64,000 nt of DNA, taken from assembly GCA_902618175.1 (NCBI GenBank), contig CACMZN010000003.1:1-64000 (forward strand). The letters run 5' to 3'. Shown piece after piece: positions 46,818 through 54,959 of the stretch. Both the position numbers and the translations under genes were made by a program. The notes beneath the pieces are model-generated. The model had not been told where the DNA came from, did not search any database, and was given only the letters and a program-made list of their open reading frames with translations. This DNA comes from an uncultured Verrucomicrobiota bacterium. Lineage in GTDB: Bacteria; Verrucomicrobiota; Verrucomicrobiia; Opitutales; Seribacteraceae. Every line of letters starts with the position of its first letter. Positions within the stretch are counted from its first letter, which is position 1.

Positions 46818-46837
46818 GTTTATTCCACTGCAGGTTA
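46818..46837 (-). repeat. Right copy of imperfect inverted repeat flanking the ABC/AttH cassette
   Basis: Read on the minus strand this is TAACCTGCAGTGGAATAAAC, the partner of 41997-42015. The last twelve bases (AGTGGAATAAAC) are identical. The two copies face each other and enclose about 4.8 kb with exactly three genes and the mini-frame. Confidence 0.6.
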
Positions 46838-47056
46838 TGAGACCAAATTAGGAATCAATTTGACCATACATAAAATATTGTTTATCAGATAGATAAGTTT
46901 CAAAGGTATGTTTATGTCTTTATTTGCGGACTGAAAATATTTCACACGAGAGTTCAATAATTTTCCGATATAGGCTATAGAATGAAATCCTGTGATAAAA
47001 ATCTCATGAAATTTAAATTTTGACAAGCAATGCAAAAACAAGATGATTTGAACTGT

Positions 47057-47087
47057 TTGACATGCTACCCCATAATTTTGCAATACT
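47057..47087 (+). promoter_or_regulatory. Possible promoter of the phototrophy operon
   Basis: TTGACA (47057-47062) is a perfect -35 box. A TG-C-AATACT extended -10 lies 19 bp later, which is longer than the ideal 17. It would leave a leader of about 145 nt before the rhodopsin GTG. A second TTGACA at 47020 has only a poor -10. Confidence 0.35.
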
Positions 47088-47240
47088 TCGTACCTTGGCG
47101 AAAGGTCTTTCTCATTTAAGACGATTACCCTACCAATGAGTTTTCACCATGCAAATTCTCTTTCCTTCAATCCGTACTGCCCCGTTTTCGAAACAGAATG
47201 GGTACAAACTGAAAGAAACTAACCACAGAAATATATCACC

Positions 47241-48071
47241 GTGAAAATAAAATCCACCTATCTCCTAATCCTCACCCTAATGCTTTCCCCGCTCTTAGCG
47301 TTTGGGGACAATCACGACGCTGACGCATCGGCTGTTGCAGCAATGAGTTACGACGGTTCTCTGGACCCCAATGATTTCGTTGGCATCAGCTTCTGGCTTG
47401 CCACCGCGATCATGCTTACGGCAACCGTTTTCTTCTTCATTGAACGCGACCGAGTCAAAGGCAAGTGGAAAACTTCTCTCTCCGTTGCAGGGTTAGTTAC
47501 GGGTATTGCTTTCTGGCACTACTTGTATATGCGTGACGTCTGGGTGAATACAGGCGAAAGCCCGACCGTATTCCGTTACATCGACTGGTTGATTACCGTA
47601 CCTTTGCAGATTGTGGAATTTTACCTCATTTTGGCCGCAGTTACCATGGTGAAGGCCGATCTTTTTTGGAAATTGCTTATTGCATCTCTTGTTATGCTCA
47701 TTGGAGGCTACATGGGTGAAGCAGGATACATGGAACCAAATCCCGCTTTTGTCATAGGCATGGCAGGATGGTTCTATATCATTTGGCAAATTTTCAAGGG
47801 TGATGCCGCGCAGATTAACGAAGCTAGCGGTAATCCTAACTCTCAGATGGCGTTTAAAACCATCCGCAACATCGTGACATTTGGATGGGCGATCTATCCT
47901 CTTGGCTATTTCTTGGGTTACATACAAGGCGACGGACCTATGAGTCCCGAAAACCTTGCCAATCTGAATATTATTTACAACCTCGCCGATTTAATTAACA
48001 AAGCGGCTTTTGGATTGGCAATTTGGGTTGCTGCTACTAATGACAGCGAAACCGAGCAGCCACAGTCTTAA
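47241..48071 (+). CDS. Proteorhodopsin, predicted blue-absorbing proton pump
   Basis: A 276-aa seven-helix rhodopsin with a cleavable signal (MKIKSTYLLILTLMLSPLLAFG), starting at GTG. In helix C, RYIDWLITVPLQIVEFYLIL supplies the proton-pump triad Asp115, Thr119 and Glu126 (D97, T101, E108 in the reference proteorhodopsin). Gln123 stands at the tuning site (position 105), where Gln is known to give blue absorption and Leu green. His93 (FWHYLYMR) matches the His75 partner of the Schiff-base acceptor. The retinal lysine is Lys254 in NLADLINKAAFG. Phe170 sits where antenna-binding rhodopsins have Gly, so a carotenoid antenna is unlikely. It is first in an operon that makes its own retinal. Confidence 0.97.
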   Translation: MKIKSTYLLILTLMLSPLLAFGDNHDADASAVAAMSYDGSLDPNDFVGISFWLATAIMLTATVFFFIERDRVKGKWKTSLSVAGLVTGIAFWHYLYMRDVWVNTGESPTVFRYIDWLITVPLQIVEFYLILAAVTMVKADLFWKLLIASLVMLIGGYMGEAGYMEPNPAFVIGMAGWFYIIWQIFKGDAAQINEASGNPNSQMAFKTIRNIVTFGWAIYPLGYFLGYIQGDGPMSPENLANLNIIYNLADLINKAAFGLAIWVAATNDSETEQPQS

Positions 48072-48094
48072 GGCTTAACCACGGCAGGTTCTTG

Positions 48095-49006
48095 ATGAAC
48101 CAAGTTTCTTTGAGCCTGAGCCGTCTAAACAGGCGGCTCAGGCATCATTTTTCAAAGGATGCCGTTCTGTGCGAGTATCTGAAGGATTCCTATTTTTGGA
48201 CTGGTCAGGGTATTCGTGGAAAAATCTGCCTATGGACAGGCAAATCCTTTCGAATTGAAGATGATATCGTTTTGGACGTAGCTTGCTTCACTGAGCTTCT
48301 TCACAATGCAAGCCTAATCCACGACGATATCATTGATGATGATACCGAACGAAGAGGTGGTGAGACCTTCTGGAAAAAACAAGGACGTGCCAAAGCTTTG
48401 CTGGTGGGGGATCTTCTCATTGCAAAAGCTTTTGAGGTCGCATCCAGCGTTGATTGTGATCCTAAGATCAAAACTAGCTGGGTTGGCATTTTAGCGAATA
48501 CAGTTTCACATGCTGTTCGCGGCGCGACAACCGAACTAAGTTTTTTTGTTCCAGAAAATGAATGTATCCTTTCCGCATATTCCAAAATGGCCGCAGACAA
48601 AACTGGTGTCTTGTTTTCGCTTCCTATTCGATGCTTAGCATTAGTCGCATCCTTGGATGAAGAACAAACCGCATCCTTGGCTTCCATCTTTTCTGATCTT
48701 GCCGTTGCTTATCAAATACGCGACGATCAAGCTGATTTTCTTGGAGATAAATTGGGTCGATCCCATTCTTCCGATATCCTTAATGGCAGACCCAATATCT
48801 ATCATTTGATGTCTACCTCAGAAACGATTGAAGAATCTTTATTTTCCTCCATCGAATCCCACCAGAAATTGTTGATTGATTCGGCTGTGCGTACCTCTTT
48901 ATCCTTCCCCTACGAAATCCAAGATTTGGTAGAAAATCTCCTTTTGCCCTTCGTCCGCTTGAAACCCTATTCGCCCTCGCGTTTGGAAGTTCCTCTCGCG
49001 GGGTAA
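48095..49006 (+). CDS. crtE: Polyprenyl diphosphate synthase, probable GGPP synthase
   Basis: A 303-aa trans-prenyltransferase that would extend FPP or shorter primers with IPP to geranylgeranyl diphosphate for carotenoids. The first Asp-rich motif is LIHDDIIDDDTERRGGE and the second is YQIRDDQADFLGDK. Chain length cannot be read with certainty from sequence, but the operon context fits C20. The track starts at a TTG directly followed by ATG; the ATG at 48095 is preferred. It begins 23 bp after the rhodopsin stop. Confidence 0.92.
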   Translation: MNQVSLSLSRLNRRLRHHFSKDAVLCEYLKDSYFWTGQGIRGKICLWTGKSFRIEDDIVLDVACFTELLHNASLIHDDIIDDDTERRGGETFWKKQGRAKALLVGDLLIAKAFEVASSVDCDPKIKTSWVGILANTVSHAVRGATTELSFFVPENECILSAYSKMAADKTGVLFSLPIRCLALVASLDEEQTASLASIFSDLAVAYQIRDDQADFLGDKLGRSHSSDILNGRPNIYHLMSTSETIEESLFSSIESHQKLLIDSAVRTSLSFPYEIQDLVENLLLPFVRLKPYSPSRLEVPLAG

Positions 49007-49042
49007 CTTTTGAACCTTTTGCGAACCAGCCGTTGTTGAACC

Positions 49043-51358
49043 TTGTTCGACAGTAGTTCATCGGCAACTAAAAAAGCACTTGTTGTTGGTGCCGGCTTCG
49101 GGGGCCTTGCCATGGCTCTTCGGCTCCGCCGACTTGGATACGCAGTTAGTATTCTCGACAACAACCCTAAGGCTGGCGGACGAGCGCAGGTTTACGAAAA
49201 AGACGGTTATAAATTTGATGGGGGTCCGACAGTGATCACCGCTCCTTTTTTATTCGACGAGCTTTTTTCACTCTTCGGTAAGAAACGGTCCGATTACGTT
49301 GAATTCCTCCCGGTCGAGCCTTGGTACCGATTTGAATTCTCAGACGGTGAAAAACTCGATTATGGAGGTAAGCTTGAGGATACGATTGAAGAAATCAATC
49401 GTCTATCGCCTGGAGAGGGAAAAGGGTACGAGGATCTGGTTAATTTTTCCAAGAGAATCTTTCGGATTGGTTTTGAGAAATTAGCCGACCAGCCTTTTCA
49501 TCAATTCGGCATTATGCTTCTGCAAGTTCCTGCTCTTCTTGCCTTAAGGAGTTACTTGTCGGTGTATTCATTGGTCAGCAGTTTCCTGAAGGACAACAGA
49601 CTCCGTCGTGCATTCAGCATCCATCCTTTGTTGGTTGGAGGAAATCCTTTGAACACCACCTCCATATACTGTTTGATTCATTACTTGGAAAGAAAGTGGG
49701 GTGTTTGGTTCCCCAGGGGAGGAACTGGTGCATTGGTCGAAGCCTTGGTTCGATTGATTAAGGAAGAAGGAATCCAAATCGATCTCAACTCACAAGTCGA
49801 ACAAGTGCTGGTTGAAAAGGGGGCGGCTCGCGGAATTCGGCTCGCAGATGGTTCGGAGAGAAAATACGATCTTTTGGTTTTCGACGCCGATCCTCCCAAG
49901 GTATACCGCGACTTGATCGATGAAAAGCACCGTAGTAAGTGGACCAATAACCGTATCAATCGTCTGTCTTATTCCATGGGCTTGTTCGTTTGGTATTTCG
50001 GAACTTCCAAGTCTTATCCGGAGGTTGAGCATCATACCATTCTAATGGGGGAGACTTTTAAGGAACTGCTTCGAGAAATCTATGACCAGAAGGTTCTTTC
50101 TGATGACCTCAGTCTTTATCTCCATCGTCCTGCCGCAACTGATCCTTCCATGGCTCCCGAGGGAGGGGATGCTTTTTACGTGCTTGCTCCAGTACCTAAT
50201 CAGCAGGCCAATATAAAATGGAAACAGGAAGGAGAAAAAGTCCGGTCGCAAATTGAGAAGCAACTGGCAGATACCCTTCTTCCTGGACTCGGCGACTGCC
50301 TTGAGGTGTCATTCTTCGTCACTCCCGACGACTTTCGAACCCGGTTCAACACTCACTTGGGCAGTGGGTTTTCAATTGCCCCGATTTTTCGCCAATCCGC
50401 TTGGTTCCGATTTCACAACCGCTCCGAAGAGTTGAAAAACCTCTACTTTTGCGGAGCAGGTACCCATCCAGGGGCGGGAGTTCCCGGCGTGGTTTCTTCC
50501 GCACGAGTAGTGGAAAAACTCGTACCTCCATCAAGAGGGGGAAACGAGCAAGAATTTCAAAAACTTTTCCGTTCGAAAAGCAGGACTTTTTCCCTCGCTT
50601 CCTTTCTTCTTCCGAAAGATCAAGCGGATGCGATTGTTCGTCTCTATTTCGTTTGTCGGACACTTGACGATTGGGCGGACGAGGGACATGAAGAAGATTT
50701 AACCGGAGCTATGGAAAGTTGGACACAGCACAAGCCGCATCCTCTGCTCGATCACTATCGTTTTCTACAAGCCCGATGGGGACTCGATTCCCAGCCCATG
50801 ACTGATTTGCTTACGGCAATGATCAAGGAGCAAAAAGGAGTCCTCATTCAAACCAAGGATGAACTTCTTGAGTATTGCCACGGGGTTGCAGGGACCATTG
50901 GACTGATGACCAGTCCAATTTTCGGGGTTACGGATCCTGCGGCCATGAAACATGCCGATGACTTGGGAATCGCGATGCAATTGACCAATATTTGCCGAGA
51001 TGTTTTCGAGGATGCCCGAAACCAAAGGATTTACTTGCCTGCTGATTTGTTCGAATCTCCATTTTCGGCCGAAGATATCACTTCTTGCGAATGTTCCGTT
51101 CGTCAGAAAGAAATTTCCTTGGTCAAGAATCAACTTTTGCGTTTGGCAGATGAGCATTATGCGAGCGGTGAGTCGGGAATCAAATACCTTCCCTGGCGAA
51201 TGCGGATCGTGATTCGTTGGGCCGGTCGAATGTATCGCGAAATTGGCGAAGTCATTCGCAAGGACCCGGATACCTACCACAAAAAACGAGCTGTGGTCAA
51301 AACACTGAAAAAACTTAAGATTCTCGCCCCTTGTCTAAGCCGTTCCTTTCTTTCCTAG
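49043..51358 (+). CDS. crtIB: Fused phytoene desaturase and phytoene synthase (CrtI-CrtB)
   Basis: A 771-aa fusion. Residues 1 to about 495 are a CrtI-type phytoene desaturase: FAD-binding ALVVGAGFGGLAMALRLRRLGY, GGRAQVYEKDGYKFDGGPTVIT, and the C-terminal YFCGAGTHPGAGVPGVVSSARVV. From about 505 to the end it is a squalene/phytoene synthase with both metal-binding motifs, RTLDDWADE and NICRDVFEDARNQRIYLP. The joint (KLVPPSRGGNEQEFQKLF) is short and carries no stop or start. The enzyme would take GGPP to phytoene and then to lycopene in one chain. The start is TTG 49043, the only usual start codon between the upstream stop and the Rossmann motif. Confidence 0.95.
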   Translation: MFDSSSSATKKALVVGAGFGGLAMALRLRRLGYAVSILDNNPKAGGRAQVYEKDGYKFDGGPTVITAPFLFDELFSLFGKKRSDYVEFLPVEPWYRFEFSDGEKLDYGGKLEDTIEEINRLSPGEGKGYEDLVNFSKRIFRIGFEKLADQPFHQFGIMLLQVPALLALRSYLSVYSLVSSFLKDNRLRRAFSIHPLLVGGNPLNTTSIYCLIHYLERKWGVWFPRGGTGALVEALVRLIKEEGIQIDLNSQVEQVLVEKGAARGIRLADGSERKYDLLVFDADPPKVYRDLIDEKHRSKWTNNRINRLSYSMGLFVWYFGTSKSYPEVEHHTILMGETFKELLREIYDQKVLSDDLSLYLHRPAATDPSMAPEGGDAFYVLAPVPNQQANIKWKQEGEKVRSQIEKQLADTLLPGLGDCLEVSFFVTPDDFRTRFNTHLGSGFSIAPIFRQSAWFRFHNRSEELKNLYFCGAGTHPGAGVPGVVSSARVVEKLVPPSRGGNEQEFQKLFRSKSRTFSLASFLLPKDQADAIVRLYFVCRTLDDWADEGHEEDLTGAMESWTQHKPHPLLDHYRFLQARWGLDSQPMTDLLTAMIKEQKGVLIQTKDELLEYCHGVAGTIGLMTSPIFGVTDPAAMKHADDLGIAMQLTNICRDVFEDARNQRIYLPADLFESPFSAEDITSCECSVRQKEISLVKNQLLRLADEHYASGESGIKYLPWRMRIVIRWAGRMYREIGEVIRKDPDTYHKKRAVVKTLKKLKILAPCLSRSFLS

Positions 51359-51365
51359 AATACGG

Positions 51366-52064
51366 ATGACTTATCTGGACTTTCTCTTTCGTTTTCTGGG
51401 AATTCCCCTTCTTTTATGTATTTTGGTTGCCTGGAAAAAGTCCAGACTTGGAAAATCTCAAGCTTATGGAATTTTACTTATGGGTGTAATCGCCCTTCTC
51501 TACACAACTCCTTGGGACAATTACCTGATCATGCGAGGAGTCTGGAGTTACCCCGACGGCGTGGTTCTTGGAACCTTCGGATATGTCCCATTCGAAGAGT
51601 ATGGATTCATGCTTTTGCAAACTTTTCTGGCCGGAGCCTTGTGGTCGATGTATCCCCGAATTTCCGGTAAATATGCTCTTAGTTTTTCACCTCTTGGACT
51701 TCTTCCGGCAGTTGCAATTGGGATAGTCGGAGCATTTTGTCTGTTCGTTGACAGCGGAACCTACGCAGGTCTAATTCTCTTGTGGGCATTCCCACCCCTT
51801 GCCCTGCAGTGGGGATTGGGATGGAAATGCCTCCATAAATCAATGAAGACTTGGCTGATGCCTTGGGCCGGACTCACTATCTATTTGTGCCTTGCCGATT
51901 CCTATGCCATTTACAAGGGAATCTGGTCTCTCACGCCCTCAACTCGTTCTGGTTGGGATCTTGGAAACTTACCCGTGGAAGAAGCTCTCTTTTTTGCCGT
52001 CACTAATTTATTCGTTTTTCAAGGCCTTTGTTTATGGGATATTTGGAAAGGAACTTCGTCGTGA
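51366..52064 (+). CDS. crtY: Lycopene beta-cyclase, CrtYcd type
   Basis: A 232-aa membrane protein with six or seven helices, made of two related halves. Each half has the cyclase domain pattern: TTPWDNYLIMRGVWSYP with VPFEEYGFMLLQT, and ADSYAIYKGIWSLTP with LPVEEALFFAVTNLFV. This is the heterodimer-type cyclase (CrtYc+CrtYd) fused in one chain, known from Archaea, Bacteroidetes and fungi, and unrelated to the flavoprotein CrtY. It would form beta-carotene. It starts 7 bp after crtIB and overlaps blh by GTGA. Confidence 0.93.
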   Translation: MTYLDFLFRFLGIPLLLCILVAWKKSRLGKSQAYGILLMGVIALLYTTPWDNYLIMRGVWSYPDGVVLGTFGYVPFEEYGFMLLQTFLAGALWSMYPRISGKYALSFSPLGLLPAVAIGIVGAFCLFVDSGTYAGLILLWAFPPLALQWGLGWKCLHKSMKTWLMPWAGLTIYLCLADSYAIYKGIWSLTPSTRSGWDLGNLPVEEALFFAVTNLFVFQGLCLWDIWKGTSS

Positions 52065-53128
52065 AGTGGATTGAATGGAATCCGGTTCCTTTCACTCTCA
52101 AATCCAAGGAATCACTCCCCTCTAAATATTCCTTTGGTCTTACGCAACTCAGCTTGACCCTGCTTCTGCCAATGGGGGTTTTGGGCTACCTCAGTCATGA
52201 TTGGCCGGTCGCCTGGAAGCTTCTTCCGCTTTACCTAAGTCTTTTTATTTTCGGAATGCCCCATGGAGGTGCTGATCATCTGCTTATTTGGGGAATGATC
52301 AAGAACAGTTCATTTGGATTCCGCATCGGCACCCTGCTCGCATACCCGATACTATCGATGATTTATCTGGCAGTATGGAATCTTCAACCTCTTCCTTCCG
52401 CCCTCTTTTTCCTCGGTCTGACCGTTTTTCACTGGGGACAGGGGGACCATTACCTCAGTGTCAAACTGCACCAAGCAATCTACCTCGAACGATCCGGCTT
52501 ACTCAAGTGGTTGCATGTTTTTTCACGTGGAAGCATCCCGATTCTTCTTCCTGGATACTTAGGCAACGAGACCTACCGCGAATTTGCCGAAGCCATCGTC
52601 CGCCAAGGCGGACAAGTTCAACACGAACTGGTGTGGATATCACAAAACCCCCACTTTTTTCTGTTTGTCCCCCTCGGTTTGACTGCACTTCAGTTATTGC
52701 TCTCGCTACTTAGGCTGGAGAAAGGGGAGGGCAAGGCACTTCGTTTCGACGCCCTTGAAGCAGGTATACTTTTTCTTTGGTTTCTCTTTGTTCCACCTCT
52801 CTGGGCGATTGGTTCCTACTTTGCTCTTTGGCACAGTCTCCGTCATGGTCTACGCATTCTATGGATTGATCAAGAAGGACGGATCCAACTTCAAAGCAGT
52901 CAGTTTCTGAAACTCAAGTTCCGCTGGCTTCAGCTTACCGGATTGATGACCCTACTCGCTCTAGTCGGACTGTGGTTCATCCTTGCTCTTCCGCTTAATT
53001 TTCGGGGCATCCAACTCGACTGGCTTGGAAAGGCCATGCTGGGAATTTCCATCCTCACTCTTCCTCATACTGTGGTGGTCTGTTTCATGGACAAGCTGCA
53101 ATTGAACCGAGTAAAATCCTGCTGTTGA
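52061..53128 (+). CDS. blh: Brp/Blh-family beta-carotene 15,15'-dioxygenase
   Basis: A 355-aa polytopic membrane enzyme that splits beta-carotene into two retinals. The family motif FGMPHGGADHLLIWG gives two iron-ligand histidines. Further ligands are in FHWGQGDHYLS, FALWHSLRHGLRIL and ILTLPHTVVVC. The track start at 52028 lies inside crtY; GTG at 52061 overlaps its stop by 4 bp (GTGA) and gives a better length. As the last gene of the operon it supplies the chromophore for the rhodopsin at the front. Its stop is 12 bp from the convergent allophanate hydrolase. Confidence 0.95.
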   Translation: MKWIEWNPVPFTLKSKESLPSKYSFGLTQLSLTLLLPMGVLGYLSHDWPVAWKLLPLYLSLFIFGMPHGGADHLLIWGMIKNSSFGFRIGTLLAYPILSMIYLAVWNLQPLPSALFFLGLTVFHWGQGDHYLSVKLHQAIYLERSGLLKWLHVFSRGSIPILLPGYLGNETYREFAEAIVRQGGQVQHELVWISQNPHFFLFVPLGLTALQLLLSLLRLEKGEGKALRFDALEAGILFLWFLFVPPLWAIGSYFALWHSLRHGLRILWIDQEGRIQLQSSQFLKLKFRWLQLTGLMTLLALVGLWFILALPLNFRGIQLDWLGKAMLGISILTLPHTVVVCFMDKLQLNRVKSCC

Positions 53129-53140
53129 ATGTTTTGAAAT

Positions 53141-54949
53141 TCATTTGGGTTGGTCCTTTTTCGCATGCAAGTAGGCTCGCCATCCGGCAAACTCGGTGAT
53201 GTCCATTTTCTCTTTGGCGCCAGCGGAATCACAAGAAAAACCATAAACTTGGGAACCGTCCTCAAGAACAACCTGTGAGATACCCAGCGGATATAGTATT
53301 GTCTTGAGTAGGAAACCAAAATTTTTCGAATCCATTCTCCACAATTCTCCGGGCAAAGGTCGAGTTTTTTCCGACACCCGGACCAATCCGGGACGCTCCG
53401 GCAAGGAGCCGCGTGCAGGCAACACGAACATCCGATACTCAGGTCCTGTCAAGACTTCCTCGACAAATTCCGCTCCCAGTTCAATCAACTGTTGATTCAG
53501 TGACAAGCCGGTCATATGGGCTCCGCAGACAAACAAATCCAAAGTGTTCTCAGGTGCATCGTAATGGAGTGATTGAGGTGTGAATCCTCTCTCTATGCCA
53601 GCGCCTGTTTTTGCAGAAAGATGAATTTTATCTGACCATTGAAGAACTTGTTGGTCATGAAAAGCAGGTCCGAAAAGAGTAATTCCAGCAGGCAACCCAT
53701 CCCCTCTGAAGGAAGTGGGCAACGCGCAGCCGCAGAGGTCCAGCAAATTCATGAAATTAGTGTAATGTCCGAGGTTTGAATTCATTTGGATTGAATTGTG
53801 TTTGATTTCTTCCGTACGGTAAATCGTACCGGTAGTGGGCAGAGCGAGAAAATCAAAGTCTTTCCAGAATTCAACCAATTGATTTTGATAATCTGCCAAT
53901 TCGTACTGGGCTTTGTAGGCATCCAACGCTTTTGGGTGCTTGCCTGCTTCAATGATCGTGCGAGTTTCGGGCAACAAGGAACCAGTTGATTTTTCAATTA
54001 GTGGCGAGGTTGCGAGATACCTCTCCGCAATCCACGGTCCGTCATAAAGAAGTTTGGCCACTTCATGGAATAGCCTTAGGTCGACAGGCTTGGTCTTCAT
54101 TCCGGCAGTATTGAGAACCTGAATGCTTTCTTGATAAGCAGCCTGAGCTTGTTCATCGCCAAAAAATTCCCATTGATCAAGATTCATCAATGCGACCCTT
54201 GGAGATTTGGGTATCTCACCGGACCATTCAGTTTGAGTTTCCCTCGAAAACGGATCTTTAGGATCCCACCGATCAAGAATTTTCAATACTTTGGAAACAT
54301 CCCGAATTTGAGACGCGAAGATTGATACGCAATCCAAACTCTTGCAGGCGGGAACGACCCCTCGGCAACTAATTTTTCCACGCGTTGGTTTGAAGCCGAG
54401 CAGGTTGTTGAACGAGGCGGGCACCCGGCCCGAGCCAGCGGTGTCGGTACCTAGGGCGAAGGAAACCAGTCCTTTCGCCACTGCCGTCGCCGATCCGGAA
54501 CTTGAACCGCCAGGAATAAATTCAGGATTGAAAGCATTGCTCGGAATTCCATAGGGGCTACGCGTACCCACCAGTCCGGTGGCGAATTGATCCATGTTTG
54601 TTTTGCCCAGCAGAAGGGCACCAGCCTCCAGCAGCAGCTCGACTACTCTTGAATGAAAATCGGGTATGTAGGAAAAATCGGGACAACCGGCAGTGGTTGG
54701 ACAACCGGCAACGTCTATGTTGTCCTTGACTGCAAACGGAATTCCATAAAGGGGAAGATCTTCGGGTGAGAATTTTTCCAATTCCTTCGCTCGCTTGCGA
54801 AGATCCTCTTGGGGAATCCGATGGATCCAGATTGCAGGATCCTCATCCTCGATTTGACTTGTGAGGATATCGACGACCCTCGAAGGCCTCAGTCCACCCG
54901 TCTGGTACTGATTTTTTAATGAACTTATGGATCGAACCTGTAATTCCAT
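53141..54949 (-). CDS. atzF: Allophanate hydrolase
   Basis: A 602-aa amidase-signature enzyme that splits allophanate into two ammonia and two CO2. The Ser-cisSer-Lys triad is visible: Lys in FAVKDNIDVAGCPTTAGCP, the cis-Ser in IPGGSSSGSATAVAKG and the nucleophile in LGTDTAGSGRVPASFNN. The C-terminal region after about residue 460 (DLFVCGAHMTGLSLNQQL) is the extra domain typical of AtzF/DUR1-type proteins. It is the last gene of the operon, 10 bp after the carboxylase. Confidence 0.95.
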   Translation of the reverse strand: MELQVRSISSLKNQYQTGGLRPSRVVDILTSQIEDEDPAIWIHRIPQEDLRKRAKELEKFSPEDLPLYGIPFAVKDNIDVAGCPTTAGCPDFSYIPDFHSRVVELLLEAGALLLGKTNMDQFATGLVGTRSPYGIPSNAFNPEFIPGGSSSGSATAVAKGLVSFALGTDTAGSGRVPASFNNLLGFKPTRGKISCRGVVPACKSLDCVSIFASQIRDVSKVLKILDRWDPKDPFSRETQTEWSGEIPKSPRVALMNLDQWEFFGDEQAQAAYQESIQVLNTAGMKTKPVDLRLFHEVAKLLYDGPWIAERYLATSPLIEKSTGSLLPETRTIIEAGKHPKALDAYKAQYELADYQNQLVEFWKDFDFLALPTTGTIYRTEEIKHNSIQMNSNLGHYTNFMNLLDLCGCALPTSFRGDGLPAGITLFGPAFHDQQVLQWSDKIHLSAKTGAGIERGFTPQSLHYDAPENTLDLFVCGAHMTGLSLNQQLIELGAEFVEEVLTGPEYRMFVLPARGSLPERPGLVRVSEKTRPLPGELWRMDSKNFGFLLKTILYPLGISQVVLEDGSQVYGFSCDSAGAKEKMDITEFAGWRAYLHAKKDQPK

Positions 54950-54959
54950 GAACTTAAAA

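Larger units (their letters stand above)
46663..47240. other. 578-bp AT-rich gap before the phototrophy operon
   Basis: No supported gene lies here; the 82-aa minus-strand ORF of the track (46835-47083) looks random. The gap holds the right inverted-repeat copy (46818-46837), a T-rich palindrome aaaagcgctttt followed by T (about 46763-46782) that may end the AttH operon, and two TTGACA boxes upstream of the rhodopsin gene. Confidence 0.6.

Noticed and set aside
46835-47083. 82-aa minus-strand ORF in the AT-rich gap
   Set aside because: Composition looks random, no motif or ribosome site is seen, and it overlaps the likely promoter region of the rhodopsin gene.
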